A DNA stretch of 20,310 nt from a virus. The notes beneath the pieces are model-generated. The model ran no database searches, was not told the origin of the DNA, and saw only the letters and a list, made by a program, of their open reading frames with translations. The translations under genes were made by a program, and so were the position numbers. Of the stretch, positions 8,241 to 14,552 are shown piece after piece. The stretch's first letter is position 1; each line of letters starts with the position of its first letter. Where the stretch lies: IMG/VR virus record IMGVR_UViG_3300042448_000298, positions 1 through 20,310 of that record. One strand, written 5' to 3'.

Positions 8241-8378
8241 TTACCTACCCTGAGATCGGTATGCCTTCTTGTAGTTCTTACTAGATTTAATACTGCTAGT
8301 CTTGGTTTTGGAATGAACGCCAGGACGGCTGACCTTCTTTTTGGCTAATACCTTTGTTGTGCTGTCTTTCTTACTCAT
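8241..8378 (-). CDS. Very small, highly basic protein
   Basis: A 45-aa protein rich in Lys, Ser and Arg; it contains KKKVSRPGVHSKTKTSS, then SSKNYKKAYRSQGR. I recognise this RPGVHxKTKxS...NYKKAYRxQGR type as a recurrent tiny protein in Bacteroidota phage structural regions; its function is not known to me. The charge suggests binding to nucleic acid or to an acidic virion surface. It overlaps the endolysin stop by four bases (ATGA) and is last in the lysis unit. Confidence 0.78.
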   Translation of the reverse strand: MSKKDSTTKVLAKKKVSRPGVHSKTKTSSIKSSKNYKKAYRSQGR

Positions 8379-8944
8379 GGTCTGAATGTTTTAACATAGT
8401 CCGCTAGACGATTCGTCCAGCCTTTAAGAAATTTATTATTCTTAGTTCCAGGACGACCGATATATTCAAAGAATCTCTTTCTCTCTGCAACAAGAGCATC
8501 AAACATCTTACGTGGCTCAATACTATTTGCCGCTGCTATAGTCTTGTTTCCAAGTATGCCGTCCTTGTCTACAGCTACTCCGCAATTTATAATTGCCTGC
8601 TGCAAAGACTTAACGGCCTGACTCTTTCCACTTCCCCAAGCCATTCCTGTGACAAATATTGCAACATTCTGTGACTTGAACTCATCTCCTCTAACTGTAT
8701 TCCAATATAGCGTCTTGAATACATTCCACCAATCCTCAGAGTTCATAGCGAAAAAACGAGCGTCATTGTTCTTTCCATACATACTCTTCCATACAGCATA
8801 CGTAATACCTACGTTTGTATGCCATCCTGTAAGACCTTTGTGCGGTGTTGGACATGGAGTTTTTGAAGCACTATCTGCTTTGTCTCTTGATAGTCCACCT
8901 TCCCAGCGTTTTGTGAACTCTACGTATTTTTCTATTAAACTCAT
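8375..8944 (-). CDS. Endolysin, GH108-type N-acetylmuramidase
   Basis: A 189-aa peptidoglycan hydrolase that degrades the cell wall at the end of infection. The N-terminal GH108 domain carries the diagnostic WEGG at residues 14-17 with catalytic Glu15, then GWHTNVGITYAVW and the aromatic helix EDWWNVFKTLYWN. The C-terminal part (AIINCGVAVDKDGILGNKTI, then ALVAERKRFFEYI) matches the peptidoglycan-binding domain usually fused in this family. No signal peptide is present, so a holin is needed, and holin-like genes lie immediately upstream. It overlaps the upstream membrane-protein gene by four bases. Confidence 0.93.
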   Translation of the reverse strand: MSLIEKYVEFTKRWEGGLSRDKADSASKTPCPTPHKGLTGWHTNVGITYAVWKSMYGKNNDARFFAMNSEDWWNVFKTLYWNTVRGDEFKSQNVAIFVTGMAWGSGKSQAVKSLQQAIINCGVAVDKDGILGNKTIAAANSIEPRKMFDALVAERKRFFEYIGRPGTKNNKFLKGWTNRLADYVKTFRP

Positions 8945-9477
8945 AACTTAGGATACAATTTGATTACTACATAAATAAAAGCCAAAACAACTAACAGCCA
9001 AAGTAGATTCTTTACAAAACTTACTGGGCTATTTTTCCTCTTTGTCTTTTGCTCATGCTTTACCTGCTTTGTTTTATGCTTAAGTGCTTGCTTTAACCTT
9101 GCACTTTGTAGCTCATATAGATCTCTAATATGGCTCAATGAATCTCTATATTTAAGTCGCTCTTGTCTTGACATTGGTACATATATCTTCTCAGTGACAA
9201 GATAAGGAATGCTGTCAATAACGTGGCGCGTAACAGTGAGAGTATTTGTCTTTTCGTCGTATACAGTATCAGTCTCATATATATACTTGTATAAAGTATC
9301 TGGAGTTATAACAGCACCTTTTGCTATAGCTTTCTTTATATGCTTATCTGCCGACTTCAAATGATGAGCCGCAGTGCATCTTGACATAAAAAACATTACG
9401 GATGACAAAAATGACAGCCATACAATAGCTGTTATAAACATCCTAACAAAATTTATTTTATGATTTTCTTGCTCCAT
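8941..9477 (-). CDS. Two-membrane-segment lysis protein, possibly spanin-like
   Basis: I start at the ATG at 9477 (178 aa). A longer frame to 9525 adds only a Cys/Arg-rich stretch buried in the upstream gene. It has a membrane segment near the N-terminus (MFITAIVWLSFLSSVMFFM), a following Cys, then a ~120-residue charged, partly coiled-coil region (SRQERLKYRDSLSHIRDLYE) and a second membrane segment near the C-terminus (LLWLLVVLAFIYVVIKLY). Its place between a holin-like gene and the endolysin argues for a role in lysis, such as spanning the envelope. A true Rz-type inner spanin has only one membrane segment, so the name is uncertain. Confidence 0.72.
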   Translation of the reverse strand: MEQENHKINFVRMFITAIVWLSFLSSVMFFMSRCTAAHHLKSADKHIKKAIAKGAVITPDTLYKYIYETDTVYDEKTNTLTVTRHVIDSIPYLVTEKIYVPMSRQERLKYRDSLSHIRDLYELQSARLKQALKHKTKQVKHEQKTKRKNSPVSFVKNLLWLLVVLAFIYVVIKLYPKL

Positions 9478-9686
9478 GCATCTGTTATTTTTATTCCGGT
9501 AGCAACGACAACAAGCGTTACCCACACATCGAACTGAAGTCCTCTTCTGCAGAAATCAAATAATGCCATGAATATGACAACTATCCACGCAGAAAACATA
9601 GTAAGTGATGTCCTTGACCACTTACCATCTTTAGTTAATGTATCATGTAAAACGTCAGATATAAATGACGTTATTAAGACAAGCAT
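9453..9686 (-). CDS. Putative holin
   Basis: A 77-aa membrane protein with two hydrophobic segments (MFSAWIVVIFMALFDF and VWVTLVVVATGIKI) separated by a short charged turn, and a basic tail WSKKIIK. The DGKWSRTSLTMFSAW stretch matches a pattern I associate with small membrane proteins beside Bacteroidota phage endolysins. Size, topology and position support a holin that releases the endolysin. It overlaps the upstream gene by 13 bases and the downstream membrane gene by 25. Confidence 0.75.
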   Translation of the reverse strand: MLVLITSFISDVLHDTLTKDGKWSRTSLTMFSAWIVVIFMALFDFCRRGLQFDVWVTLVVVATGIKITDAWSKKIIK

Positions 9687-9928
9687 ATCTTTATTCTATC
9701 AGGTAGAACAGCAACAAGCTGCTCATTATAATCGTAATGCTTCTTACTTAATGGATGATTGAAAGCCAAATTTGACTTATCCTCAAGGCAGTCATATAGC
9801 TTGTCCTCTAGTCTTCCTATCTTTTCCTCAGATATAGTCAGTCTGTTATTTAGCCAAAAACAAGCAAAAATAACCAACACTGATATTCCGTGCTTCTTTG
9901 CTCCTTCAATTATTGTGATTGGATCCAT
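9674..9928 (-). CDS. Single-span membrane protein of the lysis unit, BhlA/UviB-like
   Basis: An 84-aa protein with one membrane segment (GISVLVIFACFWLNN), then a charged helix (ISEEKIGRLEDKLYDCLEDK) and a polar tail. The layout resembles the BhlA/UviB family (one membrane helix plus a short coiled coil), often annotated holin-like, but could also be a spanin component. It is the first gene of the lysis unit; a TATCTTTG box ends four bases before its ATG. Confidence 0.72.
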   Translation of the reverse strand: MDPITIIEGAKKHGISVLVIFACFWLNNRLTISEEKIGRLEDKLYDCLEDKSNLAFNHPLSKKHYDYNEQLVAVLPDRIKICLS

Positions 9929-9932
9929 GTGG

Positions 9933-9940
9933 CAAAGATA
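9933..9940 (-). promoter_or_regulatory. Promoter box TATCTTTG for the lysis unit
   Basis: Minus strand TATCTTTG, then CCAC, then the ATG at 9928. The same box and the same four-base gap occur at 6317, and both sit just past the stop of a PPFPP gene. Confidence 0.7.
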
Positions 9941-9951
9941 AGTATTTTTAC

Positions 9952-10209
9952 TTAATCAAGCGGTGGAAAAGGCGGAGCAGGTTTAGGATTATACGGAATC
10001 AAATCCAAGTCCTTTACCCATGCAAAAGTAGGATTAGTGCAGTATTCCATCTCTTCTACAGATATTACCCAGTTATCATCTGCATCTTGAATAGGATTAA
10101 AGTAAGAATCTGCTGTGTACTGCTGTCCTACTAATTCGTCTTTTTGTACCTCTGTCAATAGTCCTACGTATGTAGACCATTGTGATGATGTTATGTCTGT
10201 TAGTTTCAT
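9952..10209 (-). CDS. Small fibre-associated protein with C-terminal PPFPP
   Basis: An 85-aa acidic protein (DADDNWVISVEEMEYCTNPT) ending KPAPPFPPLD, like the protein at 6330-6575, although the rest of the two sequences has diverged. Both follow a fibre gene and overlap its stop, here by four bases (ATGA). A fibre-assembly or fibre-tip role is inferred. It is the last gene of its unit; the lysis promoter follows within 12 bases. Confidence 0.74.
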   Translation of the reverse strand: MKLTDITSSQWSTYVGLLTEVQKDELVGQQYTADSYFNPIQDADDNWVISVEEMEYCTNPTFAWVKDLDLIPYNPKPAPPFPPLD

Positions 10210-11798
10210 CGTCCTAATGTTGAATTAAATGTTAATACTCGTGATCTCAATGTTTGAGCCTGTGCTGTTGTAAGACCTTCTCCCATACAAGCGAATGAAT
10301 GTCTCCTCGCCGTGAAGAATGTAAAACTTGTACTATCAGTACAAACTGCAAGACCTCCGACATTTGAATTAGGATTAGCAAAAGAATCTGAATAGGAATA
10401 ACTATTTGCATCTTTTACTGCATAGAATGTAGTGGTATTACTTGGCTCTCTTGTACCACCGAAGAATCCTACTGTAGTTGTATTGGAAGCTGAATAAAGG
10501 TTAGTAGCTAACATTGATACATAGAAAGAACCTGCATAACTTGACATCACTTGGAACCTTGTATTTGTGCCTGATTGATTAGCTGCTAAATCCGAACCAT
10601 TATCTGCCGATGTGTTATTGCAATAAATAAACGCGGAACCACCCGTAGATGAAGTAAGCTGAACAGACGGATTAAATTTAGTATCATAGTAACCATTAGT
10701 TCCGTTTCCTTTAATTCCATTTGAATCATGCGTAAGTCCTCCGCTGAATACCAGTCTAAATGCCGCATCTGAATCTACAGGATTTTTAAGATTCCATTTA
10801 TGTGTAGTTGATGTTCCACCAACAAATGGATAGATAGCTTTCATCTTAGTCCAAAGACTATCTGCTTTAAGTCCTATAACAAGGTTATTGACAGCAGTTG
10901 CTTGAGTAGTATCCGTAATCACCGCAGCATTTAAGAATGCCTGTGCATCTGCATCTGAAACGATAGGAACACCTACCTGTCTTCCTAAAGTTGTTTGGAA
11001 TGTCTGTACTGCCGTGTAGAAGTTTGCTGCTTCGGTGTCAGTTAATCCATCTCCGATTGATGAAAATGCTATTTCTCTATTTGAATAATAATTAGGCATG
11101 GCTTGATTAGAATCATACCAAGCTCCTAAAAAAATTGAATTACCAGCAGATGCAGATGATGCAGATGATGTTGAAATTGAAGAACCATTTTTATATGCTT
11201 CCATATCTGAAGAACTGCGTCTCGAAATAATATAATGACCTCTTGAATCTGTATTGCTTGGATTCATTCTAGTGGCAAAAACAGTATTATGATTTAATAA
11301 TGTTCCATTACTCCATCTTGTCAATAGTATTGATTCTGCACTTGCAGTAACTTGACTTGTACCCATATCTACATAAAGACCATCTGTATTTGTTCTGTTA
11401 TATATAGATATATGAGAATTGTTTTGAGTTAAATTACTTGATGGAATTAATTTAGTGTCAGCATAACCATTGCTTCCATTTGGTAATGCTCCTGTACTTG
11501 AGTGTGTCCATCCACCATTAAATACTAAACGAAATGCAGCATCCAAATCACGCGCATCCATAAAGTTATATTTGTGCTTAGCTGCTGTACCACCTACAAA
11601 CGGATACAATGCCTTCATCTTTGAAGTAAGTCCGTAGGTAGTCAAATCACTTTCAAGAGTATTTAACGCACCTAAGATAGTAGTATCAGTTTCTCCCGTT
11701 GCTGTTATCCAAGATGTTGTTAATGGGCCATAAGAAGGTCCGCTTGGCCCGCTACTCCTCCTTACTAAAGATGAATATCCTAATCCGTATCCAGGCAT
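10206..11798 (-). CDS. Large fibre protein with two tandem repeat units
   Basis: A 530-aa protein. After a short Gly/Ser-rich start, two units of roughly 240 residues repeat the same landmarks. Unit one has KMKALYPFVGGT, DAAFRLVFNGG, NGSNGYADTKLIPSSNL and IGDGLTDTEAANF, ending TFQTTLGR. Unit two has KMKAIYPFVGGT, DAAFRLVFSGG, NGTNGYYDTKFNPSVQL and MGEGLTTAQAQTL, ending TFNSTLGR. The content (NGxNGY-DTK, then strands, then 'FFGGxRE') suggests LamG/ConA-like carbohydrate-binding folds, so it is likely a receptor-binding fibre with two lectin-like heads per chain. The start overlaps the upstream stop by one base (TAATG). Confidence 0.8.
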   Translation of the reverse strand: MPGYGLGYSSLVRRSSGPSGPSYGPLTTSWITATGETDTTILGALNTLESDLTTYGLTSKMKALYPFVGGTAAKHKYNFMDARDLDAAFRLVFNGGWTHSSTGALPNGSNGYADTKLIPSSNLTQNNSHISIYNRTNTDGLYVDMGTSQVTASAESILLTRWSNGTLLNHNTVFATRMNPSNTDSRGHYIISRRSSSDMEAYKNGSSISTSSASSASAGNSIFLGAWYDSNQAMPNYYSNREIAFSSIGDGLTDTEAANFYTAVQTFQTTLGRQVGVPIVSDADAQAFLNAAVITDTTQATAVNNLVIGLKADSLWTKMKAIYPFVGGTSTTHKWNLKNPVDSDAAFRLVFSGGLTHDSNGIKGNGTNGYYDTKFNPSVQLTSSTGGSAFIYCNNTSADNGSDLAANQSGTNTRFQVMSSYAGSFYVSMLATNLYSASNTTTVGFFGGTREPSNTTTFYAVKDANSYSYSDSFANPNSNVGGLAVCTDSTSFTFFTARRHSFACMGEGLTTAQAQTLRSRVLTFNSTLGR

Positions 11799-12070
11799 TA
11801 CTGAAGAACTATAGAAACAGATCCACTAACTAAATCAACAGCAGAGAATGGTTTGTTTATATCCAATGGAGTAATTATAGCTCCAGCCTTTACAGCTGTT
11901 GCAGTGTCCTGAATATATGAAGACTTAACGTCAACACCGTCAACCTTGATAGCGTTGAATATAGTGTCTTCCAATACAACAATCATCAAGTGATTTGCAA
12001 CTTTCTCCGTAGCTGTGTTTACGATAAACGTTCCTGCTTTCGGTACTAATATTTCATTCCAATGTGTCAT
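11798..12070 (-). CDS. Small probable virion protein upstream of the large fibre
   Basis: A 90-aa beta-rich protein (WNEILVPKAGTFIVNTATEK, then IFNAIKVDGVDVKSSYI, IITPLDINKPFSAVDLVSGS). No signal peptide. I have the impression of similar small proteins beside fibres in Bacteroidota phages, but know no function; a fibre-base or decoration role is possible. It is directly coupled to the 530-aa fibre (TAATG). Confidence 0.7.
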   Translation of the reverse strand: MTHWNEILVPKAGTFIVNTATEKVANHLMIVVLEDTIFNAIKVDGVDVKSSYIQDTATAVKAGAIITPLDINKPFSAVDLVSGSVSIVLQ

Positions 12071-12075
12071 CTTAT

Positions 12076-12321
12076 TTACCTTTTAAGTGCGCCTCCACGA
12101 GCGCGATTCTCTTTCCTATGTTCTTTAACTATCTTTCCGTTCTTGTGGCTCGCATCTATAGGACTTCCCTTAGGTATACCTAACTCTTTCCTAGCCTTAT
12201 TTGCCTCAGCCCTCTTTCTCTTGGCTTCAGGTTTTGCAGCAGCCTTCTTAGATGTCTCCTGGTGAACCTTTCGGGCGTCAGGATTATCACGGTAATACTT
12301 AGCTGTTCTCCCCAGTGCCAT
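12076..12321 (-). CDS. Small, very basic phage protein
   Basis: An 81-aa protein with strong positive charge and helical content: MALGRTAKYYRDNPDARKVH, then KPEAKRKRAEANKARKELG, PIDASHKNGKIVKEHRKENR and ARGGALKR. This GRTAKYYRxNP...DxSH...NRARGG pattern recurs in small proteins of many unrelated phages. I know no established function; DNA binding is plausible from the composition. It overlaps the upstream gene by 23 bases. Confidence 0.8.
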   Translation of the reverse strand: MALGRTAKYYRDNPDARKVHQETSKKAAAKPEAKRKRAEANKARKELGIPKGSPIDASHKNGKIVKEHRKENRARGGALKR

Positions 12322-12508
12322 AGAATACTTTGTTAATTAACAAATCAGGATTGTTCAAGTTCTCCTTTCTTTTCTGACAAGGAACACAAGGCTCTGCAGG
12401 ACTTCCATTCTTTATAGCGTTAGCTATATAGTGTACACCCGTAGTCTTTAATACTGATTCAATAGTATCTCCAACGCCCTTATGCCTCTTAATCAATCTG
12501 ATTTGCAT
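12299..12508 (-). CDS. Small protein with a CxxC motif
   Basis: A 69-aa protein starting at the ATG at 12508 (MQIRLIKRHKGVGDTIESVL). An in-frame upstream ATG at 12562 would run through the promoter, so I reject it. Residues ~40-55 hold CVPCQKRKENLN, similar to the Cys-rich xCxCxKRxxxLN motif of small Bacteroidota phage proteins that may bind a metal; only two cysteines are present here. Role unknown. It is the first gene of the unit that runs to the large fibre, and it diverges from the winged-helix gene. Confidence 0.75.
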   Translation of the reverse strand: MQIRLIKRHKGVGDTIESVLKTTGVHYIANAIKNGSPAEPCVPCQKRKENLNNPDLLINKVFYGTGENS

Positions 12509-12520
12509 ATCAGATGCAAA
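12502..12520. promoter_or_regulatory. Candidate operator: 7-bp perfect inverted repeat between divergent genes
   Basis: TTTGCAT (12502-12508) and ATGCAAA (12514-12520) form a perfect inverted repeat with a 5-base spacer. The left arm contains the -33-like TTTG of the plus-strand promoter and the ATG of the minus gene; the right arm contains the TTTG end of the minus-strand box. A dimeric regulator bound here would block both directions. The divergent winged-helix protein is an obvious candidate, but this is inference; part of the symmetry follows from the promoter boxes themselves. Confidence 0.45.
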
Positions 12521-12524
12521 GATA
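12517..12524 (-). promoter_or_regulatory. Promoter box TATCTTTG for the 12508-9952 unit
   Basis: Minus strand TATCTTTGC, with eight bases between the box and the ATG at 12508. It is identical to four other boxes in the window. Confidence 0.66.
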
Positions 12525-12538
12525 GTAATTTTACCTTT

Positions 12539-13024
12539 ATGAAAATAGTAAAACAACTCCAAAGAAATTATATACGAAGAGAGCCAAAGTCAGACTTCCT
12601 TAAATGGTGGAGAGTCATACGAAGATATACATGCATACGATACGATCTGACATCACCAGATCTTGACATAATACTATACCTATACTCAGAAGGGCTTTTC
12701 AACTATTGGGATTTTACTAAATATGCTAACTGCTTTGGATGGGATAAACACAGATTTACTCGACTAAAAGAAAATGGATGGATACACGTTTGGAGCAAAA
12801 AGAAAGATAGTGAATACAAACTATACGAACTAACGAGACACGGAAGACATGTATGCACCAATCTTTATAAGATGCTTAACTACCAAATGGAGATACCCGA
12901 ACATCCAACAAACAATCCAATAATGAAAAAAAGGACCTTCTCAGAGAAAGTCCTAGCACTAAGCATAAAGGAATTCAATCAAGAAGTCCGAAAACAAAAT
13001 CCTCAAAGAAGAATAGAGTATTAA
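12539..13024 (+). CDS. Winged helix-turn-helix protein, only plus-strand gene
   Basis: A 161-aa protein starting MKIVKQLQRNYIRREP. An in-frame ATG at 12482 is rejected because it would translate the promoter region. The middle part follows a MarR-like winged-helix plan: LTSPDLDIILYLYSEGLFNY (helices 1-2), FGWDKHRFTRLKENGWI (recognition helix leading into the wing), then KLYELTRHGRHVCTNLYKML. The tail is basic. It is likely a DNA-binding regulator, perhaps timing late genes. It is alone on the plus strand inside a minus-strand late region, divergent from the 12508 gene and convergent with the 54-aa gene, sharing TTAA at both stops. Confidence 0.82.
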   Translation: MKIVKQLQRNYIRREPKSDFLKWWRVIRRYTCIRYDLTSPDLDIILYLYSEGLFNYWDFTKYANCFGWDKHRFTRLKENGWIHVWSKKKDSEYKLYELTRHGRHVCTNLYKMLNYQMEIPEHPTNNPIMKKRTFSEKVLALSIKEFNQEVRKQNPQRRIEY

Positions 13025-13185
13025 CGCTTTCTTCCGAATTTCATTTTAGGCATGTCCTCAAATTGACGCTTGATCATCATCTCGTCAATCTCCTCCTTCA
13101 TATCCTTCATCTTATCCTGCTGTTTCTTCATTCGAACAAGCTTCTCGATTCCGGACTCTACTGTGTAAAATGGTTTATTTTTCAT
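13021..13185 (-). CDS. Small Met/Lys-rich helical protein
   Basis: A 54-aa protein (MKNKPFYTVESGIEKLVRMK, then DKMKDMKEEIDEMMIKRQ, ending MPKMKFGRKR), almost entirely a charged helix or coiled coil with a basic tail. Family and function not recognised. Support: a TAAATTTG box ends five bases before its ATG, the frame is intact, and it exactly fills the space between its neighbours. Its stop TAA overlaps the plus-strand gene's stop in the palindrome TTAA (13021-13024). Confidence 0.72.
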   Translation of the reverse strand: MKNKPFYTVESGIEKLVRMKKQQDKMKDMKEEIDEMMIKRQFEDMPKMKFGRKR

Positions 13186-13190
13186 AATTA

Positions 13191-13198
13191 CAAATTTA
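13191..13198 (-). promoter_or_regulatory. Promoter box TAAATTTG for the 54-aa gene
   Basis: Minus strand TAAATTTG, then TAATT, then the ATG at 13185 (five-base gap). The box overlaps the last bases and stop of the upstream T9SS-like gene. Confidence 0.58.
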
Positions 13199-14551
13199 CC
13201 AAAAATTCTTTACAATACTACCATCAGAGTAAACAACCATAACAATACCATGATAATCAAAACCAACTTCTCTTCCCGATAGATCATAAACCTTAACTAT
13301 ATATTTTGTTTTGTCGTCAATCAAAGCTATCGTTCCAAGAATTACATTCTTACCGTCAACATCATACTGCGTTAATCTATAGTATCCACTAAATCTATCG
13401 TCAAAGTAAACATATTTGTTTACCTCTATACTATTACCAACTGCATCTATATTAGATACCTGGTCCCAAATGTTCCCATCCTGGGAGCGTTCAAGCATAA
13501 AATAGTCATTGTTTGACTCGCTCGCTGTGCTCCATCTCAAAACATTCTTGTCGTTAGACTTGTATCCGTCAAATGATATCAAACCTACAGGTAGTGGAAT
13601 ATCAGATATAGCTAATTTTAAATTTGGTCTAAATCCATCCCTCGTTCCATCAGATGTAGGATATGATGCGTCCTGATACTTATATCCAACAGTTGCTGTC
13701 TTTGCAGTATAGTAAAACATCGGATAGTTAGCACTAAAACTACCTTCCCTGTTTTCATATTTTATTAAGAGATTGTCTGTATTGTTCCATGGAAAAGGAG
13801 TCTGCAATACAATCTCTACCCATCCTATATTCCAATTTATAGTTCCACTATATACCAACATATAGTTAGATGATGCATAGTTTGTTTGAGCGTCCTCCTT
13901 CACAACTACATTTGGAAGCGTTGAATATGTAGTGTGTGCCATATATATCTTCTGATTCTCGGCTACATAAGGAGGTGATGGTAAGCTTGGCTCAACCTGA
14001 AACCTTATCTTAGTAATACTTCCAGCAGTATTTATTTCTGATTTTAAATAAATCATCTCAGACCAACCATAATTGTAATAATGGTTTACTGGAACTTGAT
14101 AAACAATTCCCTCTCCAGATCCTATAGAAACAATAGTGCTCCCTGCTGTACTACCCATCTGATACTTTATCCTAGCATTAGCGTTAAGAGTATTACATGT
14201 TGTTGATGAAGACCATCTAGCTAAAAGAACTGAATATGTGCCTGAAGAAGTACAATACCATGTTATCTCAGATTGAGTATTATAGTAATCATCACTTCCA
14301 GCCAATAAAGATCCACCTGTTGCTGTGCTATATAACCTTAAATAAGTATCCATAGTTGTCTCACCAACAGTGGAGAATGTATACTCGTTTCCAGCAACTG
14401 CATTGAAATTAAACGCCCTGCGTCCGGAACTATAAGTTGATGAATATTGAACAGATGTAGTAGGAGTAATGGCCACATTAGTAGTAGCTGTGCCACAATA
14501 TTGAGCAAATACCCCGTAATTACAAAGTAATAACAATAATAGAAGTCTCAT
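13196..14551 (-). CDS. Secreted host-like protein with signal peptide and short T9SS-type C-terminal domain
   Basis: A 451-aa protein built like a Bacteroidota secreted protein. Residues 1-16 are a Sec signal peptide (MRLLLLLLLCNYGVFA, cut before QYCG). Residues ~40-130 look like a PPC-type domain (AFNFNAVAGNEYTFST, DTYLRLY, LAGSDDY, SGTYSVLLARW). Residues ~146-315 resemble a beta domain common in flavobacterial surface proteins (IYMAHTTYSTLP, PFPWNNTDNLLIKYENREG). Residues 320-410 are the Fn3-like module typical just before T9SS signals (LPVGLISF, LRWSTASESNNDYFMLERS, YYRLTQYDVDGK). Residues 416-451 resemble a shortened type A sorting domain (VYDLSGREVG, YSDGSIVKNFW). It could act on or at the host surface. 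It follows the fibre gene after one base. Confidence 0.82.
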   Translation of the reverse strand: MRLLLLLLLCNYGVFAQYCGTATTNVAITPTTSVQYSSTYSSGRRAFNFNAVAGNEYTFSTVGETTMDTYLRLYSTATGGSLLAGSDDYYNTQSEITWYCTSSGTYSVLLARWSSSTTCNTLNANARIKYQMGSTAGSTIVSIGSGEGIVYQVPVNHYYNYGWSEMIYLKSEINTAGSITKIRFQVEPSLPSPPYVAENQKIYMAHTTYSTLPNVVVKEDAQTNYASSNYMLVYSGTINWNIGWVEIVLQTPFPWNNTDNLLIKYENREGSFSANYPMFYYTAKTATVGYKYQDASYPTSDGTRDGFRPNLKLAISDIPLPVGLISFDGYKSNDKNVLRWSTASESNNDYFMLERSQDGNIWDQVSNIDAVGNSIEVNKYVYFDDRFSGYYRLTQYDVDGKNVILGTIALIDDKTKYIVKVYDLSGREVGFDYHGIVMVVYSDGSIVKNFW

Positions 14552-14552
14552 C

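Larger units (their letters stand above)
12502..12533 (+). promoter_or_regulatory. Plus-strand promoter TTTG-N20-TAATTTTA for the winged-helix gene
   Basis: TTTG at 12502-12505 and TAATTTTA at 12526-12533, 20 bases apart, match the Bacteroidota -33/-7 layout TTTG-N19-21-TAnnTTTG with one mismatch (final A for G). The box ends five bases before the ATG at 12539, the same tight spacing seen on the minus strand. Confidence 0.55.

Noticed and set aside
9478-9525. Longer start for the two-membrane-segment lysis protein
   Set aside because: The 16 extra residues are Cys/Arg/Asn-rich and come from bases coding the holin-like protein in another frame; the ATG at 9477 gives a more plausible N-terminus.
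10206-11798. Diversity-generating retroelement target in the fibre
   Set aside because: The diverged parts of the two units do not show adenine-specific changes against a template repeat, and no reverse transcriptase is in the window.
12482-12538. Longer start for the winged-helix gene
   Set aside because: The extra 19 residues would cover the divergent promoter and inverted repeat; the ATG at 12539 has a promoter box at the usual spacing.
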